Source: Sinorhizobium alkalisoli
GTDB taxonomy: Bacteria; Pseudomonadota; Alphaproteobacteria; Rhizobiales; Rhizobiaceae
Reading direction: 5' to 3'
Assembly (NCBI RefSeq): GCF_008932245.1
Contig: NZ_CP034909.1
Span: forward strand, 1,736,001-1,800,000
Length of the DNA: 64,000 bases
This document shows, one piece after another, positions 18,257-28,086 of this stretch; positions within the stretch are counted from its first letter, which is position 1; every line of letters begins with the position of its first letter. Both the position numbers and the translations under genes were made by a program. The notes under the pieces are model-generated. The model saw only the letters and a program-made list of their open reading frames with translations. It did no database searches and had not been told where the DNA came from.

Positions 18257-18973
18257 ATGACGCCGTCTTTGCCGAGCCCGATGCGCAATCAGCTGTTGGC
18301 GATGCTCCCCGAGGCGGACTACAGCCAGATCGCATCCGATCTCCAATATGTCGATCTGTCGCGCGGTGCGTTTCTGGCAAGAGCGGGCGAACCCATTGAT
18401 CATATCTACTATCTCACATCCGGGATTGGCTCGCTTGTTGCCACCACACCCGAGAGCAACAAGGCCGAGGCCGGCATTTTCGGCAGCGAAGGATACGTTC
18501 CGACTTCGGCTGCCACAGGCGTGGAGCTCAGCGCGCATGACGTGATCATGCAAATCGGCGGGGATGCCTACAGGATGAATTTCGCGTCGTTCCGCCGCGG
18601 CATGGAGCACAACAGGAACTTCAACCGGGTGATGATCCGGTGCATTGAGGCTTTCTCGATCCAGCTCACTTACACAGCGGTCTCAAACGCGGTCCATGGT
18701 GTCGATGAGAGGCTCGCCCGCTGGATCCTCATGTGCCACGACCGGGTGCCCGGCGACCAAATCCCGCTCACGCACGAATTCATCTCGCTAATGCTGGCAG
18801 TCCGTCGGCCGAGTGTCACGACATCATTGCACATTCTCGAAGGAAACGGGTTCATTCGTTCTCTGCGGGGGCAGATCATCATCCGGAACCGGCCAGCCCT
18901 CGAAGAATTCGCGCGGGACGCCTACGGCAAGCCGGAAGCGGAATACCGGCGCCTCATGATCGGACTCTTCTAA
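18257..18973 (+). CDS. Crp/Fnr-family transcriptional regulator
   Basis: A 238-residue regulator from the ATG at 18257, with AAGGGG upstream. The frame is open for 500 bases further upstream, but that part reads as intergenic. The N-terminal cNMP-binding-type barrel includes GAFLARAGEPIDHIYYLTSG and the C-terminal HTH includes MLAVRRPSVTTSLHILEGNG. No Cys cluster for an FNR-type iron-sulfur centre is seen, and the Arg-Ser phosphate motif of Crp is absent, so the signal is unknown. A dyad ATTGT-GAA-ACAAT lies at 18179-18191 upstream. Confidence 0.88.
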   Translation: MTPSLPSPMRNQLLAMLPEADYSQIASDLQYVDLSRGAFLARAGEPIDHIYYLTSGIGSLVATTPESNKAEAGIFGSEGYVPTSAATGVELSAHDVIMQIGGDAYRMNFASFRRGMEHNRNFNRVMIRCIEAFSIQLTYTAVSNAVHGVDERLARWILMCHDRVPGDQIPLTHEFISLMLAVRRPSVTTSLHILEGNGFIRSLRGQIIIRNRPALEEFARDAYGKPEAEYRRLMIGLF

Positions 18974-19039
18974 ATTGAGTTTAGTTTTCAGATGCCGCCC
19001 GAGAGGAGCCCAGCGACTCCGTCGGGCTCGCCATCGTTG

Positions 19040-19797
19040 TCAACTCCTGAGCCTGTAGCCTGTCCGGAAGATCCAGGTCAGAACCGACAGGCAGAGCGCC
19101 AGAAACGTGAGAATGATCGCCGCGCTCGCGAGCGGGCTGACGTCGGAGACTTCGAAAAAGCTCCAGCGGAAGCCACTGATCAGGTAGAGCACCGGGTTCA
19201 AGTGGCTGACGGCCTGCCAGAAGGGCGGCAGCATGTCGATCGAGTAAAAGCTGCCGCCGAGAAAGACGAGCGGCGGGACAACCAGCATCGGGATGAGGTT
19301 CAACTGCTCGAAGTCCTTCGCCCAGATGCCGATGATGAAGCCGAACAGGCTGAAGGTTATTGCCGTCAGCACGAAGAAGAACAGCATGGCGACCGGATGG
19401 GCGATACTGAGATCGACGAAGAGGGATGCAGTCGCGAGAATGATCGTGCCGATCATCAGCCCCTTGGTAGCCGCCGCTCCGACGTAACCGAGCACGATTT
19501 CAATCATGGAGATCGGCGAGGACAGGACCTCGTAGATCGTGCCGGTGAATTTGGGGAAGTAGATGCCGAAGGAACCGTTGCCGACGCACTGCGTGAGGAG
19601 CGTCAGCATCATCAGACCCGGTGTGATGAAGGCCCCGTAGGAGACGCCGTCGATCTGCTGGATCCGTTCGCCGATCGCTGCCCCGAAGACGATGAAATAG
19701 AGCGAGGTGGAAATCACCGGCGACACCACGCTCTGCAGAAGCGTGCGGCGCGTACGTGCCATCTCGAAGAAATAGATGGACTTGACCGCCTCGAAGT

Positions 19798-19801
<4 letters not shown>
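19040..19801 (-). CDS. ABC-2 type transporter permease (NodJ-like)
   Basis: A 253-residue permease with six hydrophobic segments and the ABC-2 phrase [22 protein letters not shown]. It is the membrane partner of the ATPase encoded immediately upstream, whose stop overlaps this start by four bases. Resembles the YadH/NodJ type of exporters. The substrate is not known; it could be a polysaccharide, lipid or drug-like compound. Confidence 0.9.
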
Positions 19802-20724
<923 letters not shown>

Positions 20725-20840
20725 GAAATGGATCCGGAAACGGTGGGAGTGCCGCTTCTATATGGGCCGATTCACGGAGATTTTCAGCCCGTCCCGGGCA
20801 AATTTAGCAGCGACGCTCCGTCAACCGGCAGCGACCCGGA

Positions 20841-21614
20841 TCAGGCACGGCCCGTGCCCTTCAGCAGAATGTAACCGGCGACGCACAGGACGAGCACCCC
20901 GAACAGCCGGTTGAGAACGCCCTTTCGGGCCGACATCCGCCGCGCCGCCACGATGCCTGCGGCACCGCCGAGAATACCGCCGCCGATGAATTCCCCGGCA
21001 ACCCTCCAATCCACGAAGCCGGACGCGGCGTAGTTCAGCGCCGTCGCCAGGCCGAATGCGCTGATCGCCAACAGCGACGAGCCGATCGCATTGATCATCG
21101 GCATTCCGGTCGCGGCAATCAGGCCCGGCACGATCAGAAAGCCGCCCCCGATGCCGAAGAATCCGGAAAGCGTACCGGTCGCCAACGCCACCGCCGCGGT
21201 CAGCCAGCACATCCGCGCATCGACCGGACGCGGCTCGCCGTCCGTCGCACGCCGCGGCCACAGCATGGCCAGTCCGACGGCCACCATGACGAGGCCGAAG
21301 AGGAAGAGCAGCTTCTCGCCATCGACCAGCTTGGCGACGGAGGACGCGACAAGCGCACCCAATGTGCCGATGAGGGCAAATACGATGGCGCAGCGCCACC
21401 AAACATGCCCGGCTCGCGCGTGACCGGCGAAATTCGCCAGCGCGCTCGCCGAGACGGCAAAGGCGCTCGTGCCGATCGCCACATGCGTGCCGCCGACGCC
21501 GACCACGTAGAGCAGGAGCGGCACGGCAAGAATCGAGCCGCCGCCCCCGAGCAATCCCAGCGAAAAACCGACGAGCCCACCGGAAGCGATTGCAGCTGTC
21601 ACACCCGCTGCCAT
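20841..21614 (-). CDS. TauE/SafE-family sulfite/organosulfonate exporter
   Basis: A 257-residue membrane protein with about eight hydrophobic segments and the family glycine motifs FSLGLLGGGGSILAVPLLLY and GFFGIGGGFLIVPGL. It is the last gene of the blh-bigR-yeeE-yeeE-tauE operon and overlaps the preceding gene by 16 bases. In that setting it most likely exports sulfite or thiosulfate formed by persulfide oxidation. Confidence 0.9.
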   Translation of the reverse strand: MAAGVTAAIASGGLVGFSLGLLGGGGSILAVPLLLYVVGVGGTHVAIGTSAFAVSASALANFAGHARAGHVWWRCAIVFALIGTLGALVASSVAKLVDGEKLLFLFGLVMVAVGLAMLWPRRATDGEPRPVDARMCWLTAAVALATGTLSGFFGIGGGFLIVPGLIAATGMPMINAIGSSLLAISAFGLATALNYAASGFVDWRVAGEFIGGGILGGAAGIVAARRMSARKGVLNRLFGVLVLCVAGYILLKGTGRA

Positions 21615-22045
21615 AGCCGCGCTCCCTGCAGGCGATCATGCGCCACCATCCCGGCAAGCATTGCGGCGACGAAGAGGACGGTGGCCGGCAGGCCCAGCGA
21701 CAGCGATGCCAGCGCCGGGCCGGGGCAGAGCCCGACCAAGCCCCAACCGACGCCGAAGATCGCCGAGCCGACGATAAGCCTCCGATCGATAACCTGCGTC
21801 TCAGGCAGGTGAAAACGATCGTCGAGGAGCGGCCTTGGCATGCGGCGCACGAGCGCCATGCCGGCGGCCGATACGATCACGGCGCCCGCGAGCACGAAGG
21901 CGAGCGTCGGATCCCAGTCGCGGGTGATGTCGAGAAAGCCGCGCACCCGGGCCGGGTTCAGCATTCCCGAAATGGAAAGACCAAGTCCGAAAATCGCGCC
22001 CGAGACCAGGGCCGCGGCAATGCGACAAGCTGCATTTCTGTTCAT
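21599..22045 (-). CDS. YeeE/YedE-like (DUF6691) sulfur transport protein, second half-size subunit
   Basis: A 148-residue membrane protein from the ATG at 22045; longer frames upstream overlap the partner gene and are not used. It has four hydrophobic segments with SGMLNPARVRGFLDI and GWGLVGLCPGPALA, the conserved Cys motif of YeeE halves. Together with the next gene upstream it forms a split YeeE/YedE transporter. Overlaps its partner by four bases. Confidence 0.88.
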   Translation of the reverse strand: MNRNAACRIAAALVSGAIFGLGLSISGMLNPARVRGFLDITRDWDPTLAFVLAGAVIVSAAGMALVRRMPRPLLDDRFHLPETQVIDRRLIVGSAIFGVGWGLVGLCPGPALASLSLGLPATVLFVAAMLAGMVAHDRLQGARLWQRV

Positions 22046-22452
22046 TGGAAGAACCCCATCAGGTAGACCGTTGCGACTGCCGTGGCCATGAAGGTGCCGA
22101 CCGCCGCCATGGACCGGCGCGATAGCCGGGCGAGCCCGACGACGCCGTGGCCGCTGGTACAACCGGAGCCCATGCGCGATCCGTAGCCGACCAGCAGGCC
22201 GCCCGCGACGACGATCGGCCAGGACGCCACCAGCACGACCGCCGGCCATTCGCCGAGGAACAGGCGGTAGAGAACCGGACCCAGGATCAATCCGAGGACA
22301 AAGGCCGTGCCGGTCGCCGTTTGCACACCCTGCAACAGGCGTCCGGCAATGCCGCTGACACCCGCCACCCGGCCATTTGAAACGACAAGGATCACGGCCG
22401 AGAGCCCTATCAGCATTCCACCCAGCAATCCGCTGGCATAGGTCGCCATCAT
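22042..22452 (-). CDS. YeeE/YedE-family sulfur transport protein, first half-size subunit
   Basis: A 136-residue membrane protein with four segments and the conserved motif [20 protein letters not shown], whose Cys handles thiosulfate or sulfane sulfur in the YeeE family. It begins at an ATG overlapping the bigR stop and overlaps the second half-size subunit. This tight chaining shows a single operon. Confidence 0.9.
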   Translation of the reverse strand: MMATYASGLLGGMLIGLSAVILVVSNGRVAGVSGIAGRLLQGVQTATGTAFVLGLILGPVLYRLFLGEWPAVVLVASWPIVVAGGLLVGYGSRMGSGCTSGHGVVGLARLSRRSMAAVGTFMATAVATVYLMGFFQ

Positions 22453-22778
22453 TTCGTGTCCTCGCCGCAGAAGATGTCGTAGAGCGCCGTGACCAGCCGT
22501 GCGGCCTTGTCATCGGTCAGCCGGTAGAAGACATGTTTGGCGTCGCGCCGCGTTGCGACGAAGCCGGCCTCACGCAGCACCGTCAGCTGCTGCGAAAGCG
22601 TCGGCTGATGTATGCCGAGCATCTCTTCCAGTTGACTGACCGAATACTCGCCTTCGACCAGCGTGCAGACGATCATCAGCCGATTGTGGTTGGCGAGCGT
22701 CTTCAGGAGCGTCGCCGCCTCGCCTGCCCGCTCGCCCATGTCCGGAGAGATCTCCGGGATCTTCAACACACTTCTCAT
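22449..22778 (-). CDS. bigR: ArsR-family redox repressor BigR
   Basis: A 109-residue winged-helix repressor. The ATG at 22778 is chosen since AAAGGAAG lies just upstream; an ATG at 22799 inside the blh end would add seven residues. The DNA-recognition helix is in HQPTLSQQLTVLREAGFV. Cys in IVCTLVEG and in DIFCGE match the two redox-active Cys of BigR/SqrR-type sulfide sensors that form a disulfide or tetrasulfide when exposed to sulfide. It is expected to repress its own operon through the 31-bp palindrome at 23702-23732. Confidence 0.88.
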   Translation of the reverse strand: MRSVLKIPEISPDMGERAGEAATLLKTLANHNRLMIVCTLVEGEYSVSQLEEMLGIHQPTLSQQLTVLREAGFVATRRDAKHVFYRLTDDKAARLVTALYDIFCGEDTK

Positions 22779-22789
22779 GCCTCTTCCTT

Positions 22790-23680
22790 TCAGTCCCATG
22801 CCGCGCCCTGCAGCGCATTGATGGGAAATTTCAGATAGCGCGCGCCGTTCGACTCCGGTTCAGGCAGTCGGCCGCCGCGGATATTCACCTGCAGCGCATG
22901 CAGGATCAGCTTCGGCATCGGCAGCGTCTTGTCGCGTGCCTCGCGCAATTCGACGAAAGCATCCTCGGTCATGCCGGCGAGATGCGGATTGGAGCGCTTC
23001 TCCTCGCCGACCGTGCTTTCCCAGCGCGCCTCGCGGCCGTCCGGCTGGTAGTCATGCCCGGTGAAGAGACGGGTTTCGTCCGGCAGGGCGAGAATCCGGC
23101 TGATCGAACGCCACAATTGCCGGGCATCGCCGCCGGGAAAATCCGCACGCGCCGTGCCGCTGTCGGGCATGAAGATCGTGTCGTGAACGAAGGCTGCGTC
23201 GCCGACCACATAGGTGACGGAGGCGAGCGTATGGCCCGGCGAATAGATGACCTGCCCGGCGTTCGAACCGACGGAGAAGCGCTCGCCATCGGCGAAGAGA
23301 TGGTCCCATTGCGACCCGTCCGTTTCGAGCTCGGGCCAATTATAGATACCCTTCCACAGCCTCTGGACGCGCACCACTTCCGATCCGATCCCCGTCGGCG
23401 CCCCGGTCTTTTCCTTCAGATAGGCGGCGGCCGAAAAATGGTCGGCATGGGGATGAGTGTCGAGGATCCATTCGACCGTCAGCCCCTTCCCGGCCACGTA
23501 ATCGAGGATCCGGTCAGCCTGCACCGTCGCCGTGGCGCCGGACTTCTCGTCGAAGTCGAGCACCGGGTCGATGATGGCGCAACGCTTGGTCAGCGGATCC
23601 GAAACCACATATTGGATGCTGCCGGTACGCTCCTCGTAGAAGCCTTTGACATCCGGTCTCGCAGTTGCTGCTGCAGGCAT
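22790..23680 (-). CDS. blh: Beta-lactamase-like persulfide dioxygenase (Blh type)
   Basis: A 296-residue metallo-beta-lactamase fold enzyme of the ETHE1/Blh group. The metal motif is DTHPHADH at about residue 75, with later ligands in YSPGHTLASV, HDTIFMPDSGTARADF and LFTGHDYQ. It oxidises glutathione persulfide to sulfite. There is no rhodanese domain fused. First gene of the operon with bigR, two YeeE halves and TauE, and directly downstream of the palindromic operator. Confidence 0.92.
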   Translation of the reverse strand: MPAAATARPDVKGFYEERTGSIQYVVSDPLTKRCAIIDPVLDFDEKSGATATVQADRILDYVAGKGLTVEWILDTHPHADHFSAAAYLKEKTGAPTGIGSEVVRVQRLWKGIYNWPELETDGSQWDHLFADGERFSVGSNAGQVIYSPGHTLASVTYVVGDAAFVHDTIFMPDSGTARADFPGGDARQLWRSISRILALPDETRLFTGHDYQPDGREARWESTVGEEKRSNPHLAGMTEDAFVELREARDKTLPMPKLILHALQVNIRGGRLPEPESNGARYLKFPINALQGAAWD

Positions 23681-23701
23681 TGGTGCCTCCGTTTTGCGTT
23701 A

Positions 23702-23732
23702 TCAATATACACTTAAATATAATGTATATTGA
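23702..23732. promoter_or_regulatory. Palindromic operator, predicted BigR site
   Basis: TCAATATAC and GTATATTGA form perfect 9-bp inverted arms around a 13-base AT-rich centre. It lies 22 bases upstream of blh in an otherwise GC-rich region. BigR operators in Agrobacterium and Xylella are AT-rich palindromes overlapping the promoter, so assignment is by position and form. Confidence 0.8.
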
Positions 23733-24054
23733 CTTCCCGAACAAGCCCGTTGCAGAGCTGCGGCAATTTGACCGCAGTGCCTGTAACGGAGCGCTGAAAG
23801 CAGGAATTGTCGCACGGCCACGAGCCAGAACGCGATCACATATGGTATTGCATGGCGCCGCCGGCAAAGCGTGTCAGTCTTTGAGACTTGTGCATCGCGC
23901 TTTCCGGAATCGGGTCCGATCTTCGACCCCAGTGCACGAATTAGAGCACGGGCGGCCGCTCGTCCGAAGAATGGCGCCGACACGCGCCCGCTTCAAGGCC
24001 GACGGACCTTGCTGGCAAGCGCAAACCTCGCACATTCTCGTCAAAACGGCGTCA
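23733..24054. other. Intergenic region between blh operator and TetR gene
   Basis: No supported gene. Short frames exist on both strands but have no ribosome binding site or recognisable domain. Upstream flank of the blh promoter and downstream flank of the TetR gene. Confidence 0.5.
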
Positions 24055-24687
24055 CTAAGGGCATGATCGCTGACTTGGACGGAGCTCGAGGTATCTCAAC
24101 AGCTCCCGGCTACAGTCTTTGAGCGCGGAACTATTTTGGCTTGCCTTGGCGATCGCCATTGCACCCCAATAGGATGCGATTATGAAGTTTGCCGCGGTCT
24201 CGGCGTCCAGATGGGCGCAGTGGCCGGCGAGTTGGTCGGCGCGGATCTTTTGCGCAAGCTCTCTTCTCCAATTCTCTAGGATTGTGCTTGCGGCCTTGCG
24301 CATGTCGTCATCCTGCCTGGCCAGTTCGCTCACCATGTTGCCGAGCGGGCATCCCGACACAAAGCCCTGTTGATCCAGTTCTCGGATAATCCTGGCGAAT
24401 ATGGCTTCCACGCCGGCGGATGCCGTCTTGGCCTCCATGACCGGCTTGATCCACGTTTCTTCGACAGCGTCGGCGACGTTGCCGTGCAATACTGCAAGCC
24501 CCAATTCTTTCTTGGTCGGGAAGTGATGTGAAAAGGCTCCCCCTGTTACGCCAGCCGCCGCCTTCAGGTCCTGCACGCTGGTAACGCCGTAGCCGCGCGA
24601 GCTGAAGGCGGTAAAAGCGGTGTCGACAATCCGCTTCCTTACCCCTTCAGGATCGTTCGATCTTCGCTTGTTCAGACGTTTCGCCAT
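24055..24687 (-). CDS. TetR/AcrR-family transcriptional regulator
   Basis: A 210-residue regulator from the ATG at 24687. N-terminal HTH at about residues 18-62 (GYGVTSVQDLKAAAGVTGGAFSHHFPTKKEL) and a C-terminal ligand domain with FVSGCPLGNMVSELA typical of the TetR_C_16-like/AcuR-NemR type; the Cys there can be redox- or electrophile-sensitive in relatives. It is divergent from the NIPSNAP gene and the gap holds two inverted repeats that fit a TetR operator. Confidence 0.9.
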   Translation of the reverse strand: MAKRLNKRRSNDPEGVRKRIVDTAFTAFSSRGYGVTSVQDLKAAAGVTGGAFSHHFPTKKELGLAVLHGNVADAVEETWIKPVMEAKTASAGVEAIFARIIRELDQQGFVSGCPLGNMVSELARQDDDMRKAASTILENWRRELAQKIRADQLAGHCAHLDAETAANFIIASYWGAMAIAKASQNSSALKDCSRELLRYLELRPSQRSCP

Positions 24688-24708
24688 CGGTGCGTTCTGT
24701 AGCACGGC

Positions 24709-24758
24709 TTGACAAACAGGACAACTGACCTGTATTCGAACAGGACAATCATCCTGTT
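24709..24758. promoter_or_regulatory. NIPSNAP/TetR promoter with two operator dyads
   Basis: TTGACA at 24709-24714 is a good -35 box. Dyad one is ACAGG (24716-24720) with CCTGT (24729-24733); dyad two is AACAGGA (24739-24745) with TCCTGTT (24752-24758). Their centres are 24 bp apart. Dyad one lies between -35 and the presumed -10, dyad two downstream, as expected for TetR repression of both divergent genes. Confidence 0.7.
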
Positions 24759-24774
24759 TGGAGGCAAGAAATCG

Positions 24775-25515
24775 ATGCGAAACACCGCAGCTGCAGCCCA
24801 GGTCTTCGAGCTCCGCCAGTACCGCCTCCATCCGGGTGCGCGGGAAACTCTGATCGATGTCTTCGATCGAGAATTCCTGGAGACACAGGAGGAGGCCGGC
24901 ATGCATGTGGCGGCTCAATTCCGTGATCTCGATGAAACCGACAGCTTCGTTTGGCTGCGGGGCTTTGCGAACATGGAAACGCGAGCGGAAGCGCTCGGCC
25001 GCTTTTACGGGGGACCCGTCTGGGCAAAGCATCGCGACGTCGCCAACGGCACAATGGTCAATTCCGACAACGTTCTGCTGCTACGCCCCGCCCGACTTGA
25101 TTCGAGTTTTCAGCTACCAGCCGCCGAGCGGCCGCGCCCCGACAGCACTGCGCAGTCGTCAGCGATCTTTCTCTGCGCGATCCATTACACTGCTCCCGGC
25201 AAGGAGGAGGCTTTTGCCGCGTTCTTCGAGGATAAGGTCCGCTTGCCGCTTCTCGAAAGCGGAGCGACTGTCCCTGCCTCCTTCGTGAGCGAACACAGCG
25301 CCAACACCTTTCCAAGGCTGCCGGTGCGGCAAGGAGAAGCGGTTTTTGTGGCTCTTCTCCGGTTTTCTACGCCGCAAGCCTACGCCACCCACCGTGGCGC
25401 CCTGGCAGCCTCGAGGCAGTGGACGGAGGAAATCGAGCCGCAGATCAGCCAGCGCACATGGCGGGCCACCGAGGTGCTGAGGCTTTCGCCGACGTCACGA
25501 TCGCTGGTGCGCTAG
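24775..25515 (+). CDS. NIPSNAP-family protein
   Basis: A 246-residue protein from the ATG at 24775 with GGAGG ten bases upstream. Two dimeric alpha-beta-barrel-like halves are visible: the first with FELRQYRLHPGARETLIDVFD (broken here in two pieces FELRQYRLHP and GARETLIDVFD) and FVWLRGFANMETRAEALG, the second with CAIHYTAPGKEEAFAAFF. NIPSNAP proteins are ferredoxin-like fold proteins of unclear function, often induced under electrophile or quinone stress. The adjacent TetR gene likely controls it. Confidence 0.85.
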   Translation: MRNTAAAAQVFELRQYRLHPGARETLIDVFDREFLETQEEAGMHVAAQFRDLDETDSFVWLRGFANMETRAEALGRFYGGPVWAKHRDVANGTMVNSDNVLLLRPARLDSSFQLPAAERPRPDSTAQSSAIFLCAIHYTAPGKEEAFAAFFEDKVRLPLLESGATVPASFVSEHSANTFPRLPVRQGEAVFVALLRFSTPQAYATHRGALAASRQWTEEIEPQISQRTWRATEVLRLSPTSRSLVR

Positions 25516-25601
25516 TCTTATCGGCCCCGCCCAACGGCACATAGACAAGGGTCGCCTTCGACGCCGCGACACAATTCGTTGGTCAAGATCGCGCAATCTG
25601 C

Positions 25602-26423
25602 TCAGCCATAGAGGCTATAGAAGAACCGAAACGCGATCAGCGTCATGAAAATGCCGAAGCCGGCCTCGAGCTGGCGCCGGCCCATGGCATGGGCGAGCGC
25701 CACGCCGACCGGCGCGACCAGGAGCGTGATCGGGATAATCAGCCCCACGGCGATCCAATTGACGAAGCCGGTCGAAAGCGGCGGCAGCCCCGCCTCCCCC
25801 CAGCCGGCCCAGACATAGCCGAACAGGCCCGGGATCGAGATCAGCACGCCGACGCCGGAGGATGTCGCGACCGCCTGGTGGATCGGCCGGCCGTAGAGAG
25901 TCATGAAGGTGTTGTTCAGCACCCCGCCGCCGACTCCCATCAGTCCGGAGAGGACGCCGATCGCCACGCCGACCAGCCACTTCACCGGATTGTTCGGAAG
26001 ATCCTTGCCGATGCGCCAGCTTGCCCGGTTAAAGATCATCCGGAAGGCGATGGCCAGCGCGATGACCGCAAAGATCAGTCGCAGTGTTTCGCTGCTGACA
26101 TAGGCCGCGATCACCGTGGCGAGAACGGCGCCGAGCGGCACGGCAAGAAGCCAGTTGCGCAGGAGATCGATGTCGACGACCCCGCGCCGGTAATGCGAGA
26201 GGAAGGAACGCACCGATGTCGGCACGATGATCGCGAGCGACGTGCCGACGGACAGATGCATCCGCACCGCATCGTCGACGCCGAGAAGACCGAAGACCTG
26301 ATAGAAGACCGGAACCAGGATCGCGCCGCCGCCGATGCCGAACAGGCCGGCGAGCACGCCCGCAACCACACCGGCCGCAGCCAGCGCCAGCGCGAACATC
26401 ATCAGTTCCGAAATCGGCGGCAT
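25602..26423 (-). CDS. TauE/SafE-family membrane transporter
   Basis: A 273-residue protein from the ATG at 26423. The two repeats carry AGLFGIGGGAILVPVFYQVF and SGLMGVGGGVLNNTFMTLYG, the TauE/SafE hallmarks, with about eight membrane segments. It is separate from the blh operon, about 3 kb away, and not closely similar to the TauE there. Likely an anion (sulfite, sulfonate or similar) exporter. No regulator is adjacent. Confidence 0.9.
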   Translation of the reverse strand: MPPISELMMFALALAAAGVVAGVLAGLFGIGGGAILVPVFYQVFGLLGVDDAVRMHLSVGTSLAIIVPTSVRSFLSHYRRGVVDIDLLRNWLLAVPLGAVLATVIAAYVSSETLRLIFAVIALAIAFRMIFNRASWRIGKDLPNNPVKWLVGVAIGVLSGLMGVGGGVLNNTFMTLYGRPIHQAVATSSGVGVLISIPGLFGYVWAGWGEAGLPPLSTGFVNWIAVGLIIPITLLVAPVGVALAHAMGRRQLEAGFGIFMTLIAFRFFYSLYG

Positions 26424-26590
26424 GCAAAATTCCCAGGGCGCTGAAGCGGGCAACGTACGTGGCCCGTTATGGAGCGGCCACCACTGTCACGAAACGGTGA
26501 TGCTTTTCAATCACCTTTGAGCCGCTGGAGCGACCTCGCTCCCGTGATTTGCACCGGTGCCTTCCCCCTGAAACAGGCTCCGGGTCTTTC

Positions 26591-26617
26591 GGCCGGCGCA
26601 CCCTGCCGGCCTTTTTT
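26591..26617 (+). terminator. Orphan rho-independent terminator
   Basis: Stem GGCCGGC / GCCGGCC (7 bp) with a 7-base loop, then six T on the + strand. Both flanking genes are on the - strand, so no + strand protein gene explains it. It may end a small RNA starting after about 26430; no family is recognised. Confidence 0.6.
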
Positions 26618-26659
26618 ATCCGCACTGGTGCGATTCGCCACAGGCTTAGGCGACCTTCA

Positions 26660-27889
26660 CTAATCGCAATGCCGGTAGCCGGACTTGCGGGTCCTCAAGT
26701 CGAAGTGGAAATGGTCCTTGTGAAACGGATCGCTGCCGGGGCCGAGCACGGTGTGGAAATATTTGCAGCTATCGGCGCGCACCGCCTTCAGGAGCCCGCG
26801 TTCGCGGAAGGCGAAGAAGCCCTTCCTGCGCACGTCGATCTGCTTGCCGTTCTTCAGCACGAACTTGCCGACATCGATCGCGTTGCCGCGCGCATGCTCG
26901 GACATCGGATTGCCCCGCCGCGAGTTCATCGTGCGGCACGAATAGCCGCCAAGCGGACGGATCGTCTTGACCCCCGACCAGTAGCGATAGCGCGAGGACG
27001 GCGCGAGCTCGTATTTCACCCACTGCGCAAAAGCCGCTGTGACCTGGCAGTTGAGTCTCACTGCCGGCTTCACGTCGATATTTCCGGAAAGGCCGCTGAG
27101 TTCGATCGGATAGTCGATGCCGCAGGACGGTCCGTCATGGATGCGCGGCAGGTCGCGATAGACGACGCCGAGCTTTTTCAGTTGCTGCCGGCAGGCAATT
27201 TCTGAAGCCGGCATCCGTCCGGTATATTCCGGCGCGGCCAGCGGATTGCGGGCGCGCGGCAGGAAGGCCACCTGCTGCGGCTCCTCCGTGCGTCGCTGCT
27301 GGACGGGAGAACGCATCGTCCCTGCGGCCCCGGCCGGGCTCCGCGCAGGCGCCAGCGGCGGCAGGTCGGGATCGTAGCCGAGCTCCGCCTGCTGTGGGGC
27401 CGGCGATGCCGCCGTTCCGCCGAGCTGGCGCACAGTGTCCTCGCCGATCCCGCCGACCACCGGCTGCGCCGTCCCGCCCTCGGCGATCTGGTTCGACTGC
27501 TCCTCGGCAAGCCCGACCACCGGCTCGACACCCAGCATCGGATCCATGTTCACGCCTTCAGGCGGAATGCTCATCGGGCCGGCGCTTGCCGACATCGCTG
27601 CCGGAGGATCGCTGTCGATCATCGGTAACCTCCCCTGCCCGCCCGGATCGGCCTCCATTGCGGCATCCGCCGTCCCGCTGAAGGACGGAACCGGCTTTGC
27701 CGGATAGGCAGCCGTCAGTTCCTGCTCCGGATTGGCCGGAACGCGGCTCGATCTGATCGCCCCGACCCTGGAAGCGGAATCGATCCTCGCAGACGGGGAA
27801 AGCACGTCGGTCGTGCAGGCCACAAGCGAAGCGGAGAGAAGCAGCGCCGCCAAGGGCCGGTGGAGAAGAGAAACATACGCCATACCCAT
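26660..27889 (-). CDS. Extensin-like C-terminal domain lipoprotein
   Basis: A 409-residue protein. The N-terminal LLLSASLVACTT is a lipobox, so it is likely an outer- or inner-membrane lipoprotein. Residues about 25-220 are a low-complexity Pro/Ala-rich linker. The C-terminal half (about 225-405) is the extensin-like family (PF06904), with MSEHARGNAIDVGKF and KDHFHFDLR, a His/Asp and HxH layout like LAS-type zinc peptidases; this suggests cell-wall peptide hydrolysis but activity is not shown. ATGs at 27889 and 27883 are both possible. Confidence 0.85.
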   Translation of the reverse strand: MGMAYVSLLHRPLAALLLSASLVACTTDVLSPSARIDSASRVGAIRSSRVPANPEQELTAAYPAKPVPSFSGTADAAMEADPGGQGRLPMIDSDPPAAMSASAGPMSIPPEGVNMDPMLGVEPVVGLAEEQSNQIAEGGTAQPVVGGIGEDTVRQLGGTAASPAPQQAELGYDPDLPPLAPARSPAGAAGTMRSPVQQRRTEEPQQVAFLPRARNPLAAPEYTGRMPASEIACRQQLKKLGVVYRDLPRIHDGPSCGIDYPIELSGLSGNIDVKPAVRLNCQVTAAFAQWVKYELAPSSRYRYWSGVKTIRPLGGYSCRTMNSRRGNPMSEHARGNAIDVGKFVLKNGKQIDVRRKGFFAFRERGLLKAVRADSCKYFHTVLGPGSDPFHKDHFHFDLRTRKSGYRHCD

Positions 27890-28086
27890 TGCCGCCTTCG
27901 TCCGTGGCGAGGCTCTGCGCTCCGCCGATGCGCCCCACGGCCCGAAGGTGAACGCCGGCTATGTCGCCAGGCGGGCACGCGGCCGAAAAACTGACAGTTC
28001 GGCCGACTTTATGCAAACAGGGTAAACGAAGCCTTGCAAACCTTCCCCCCTCATTCCGCAGACCTGCCCTCCCGAGCGGCGGCGCC

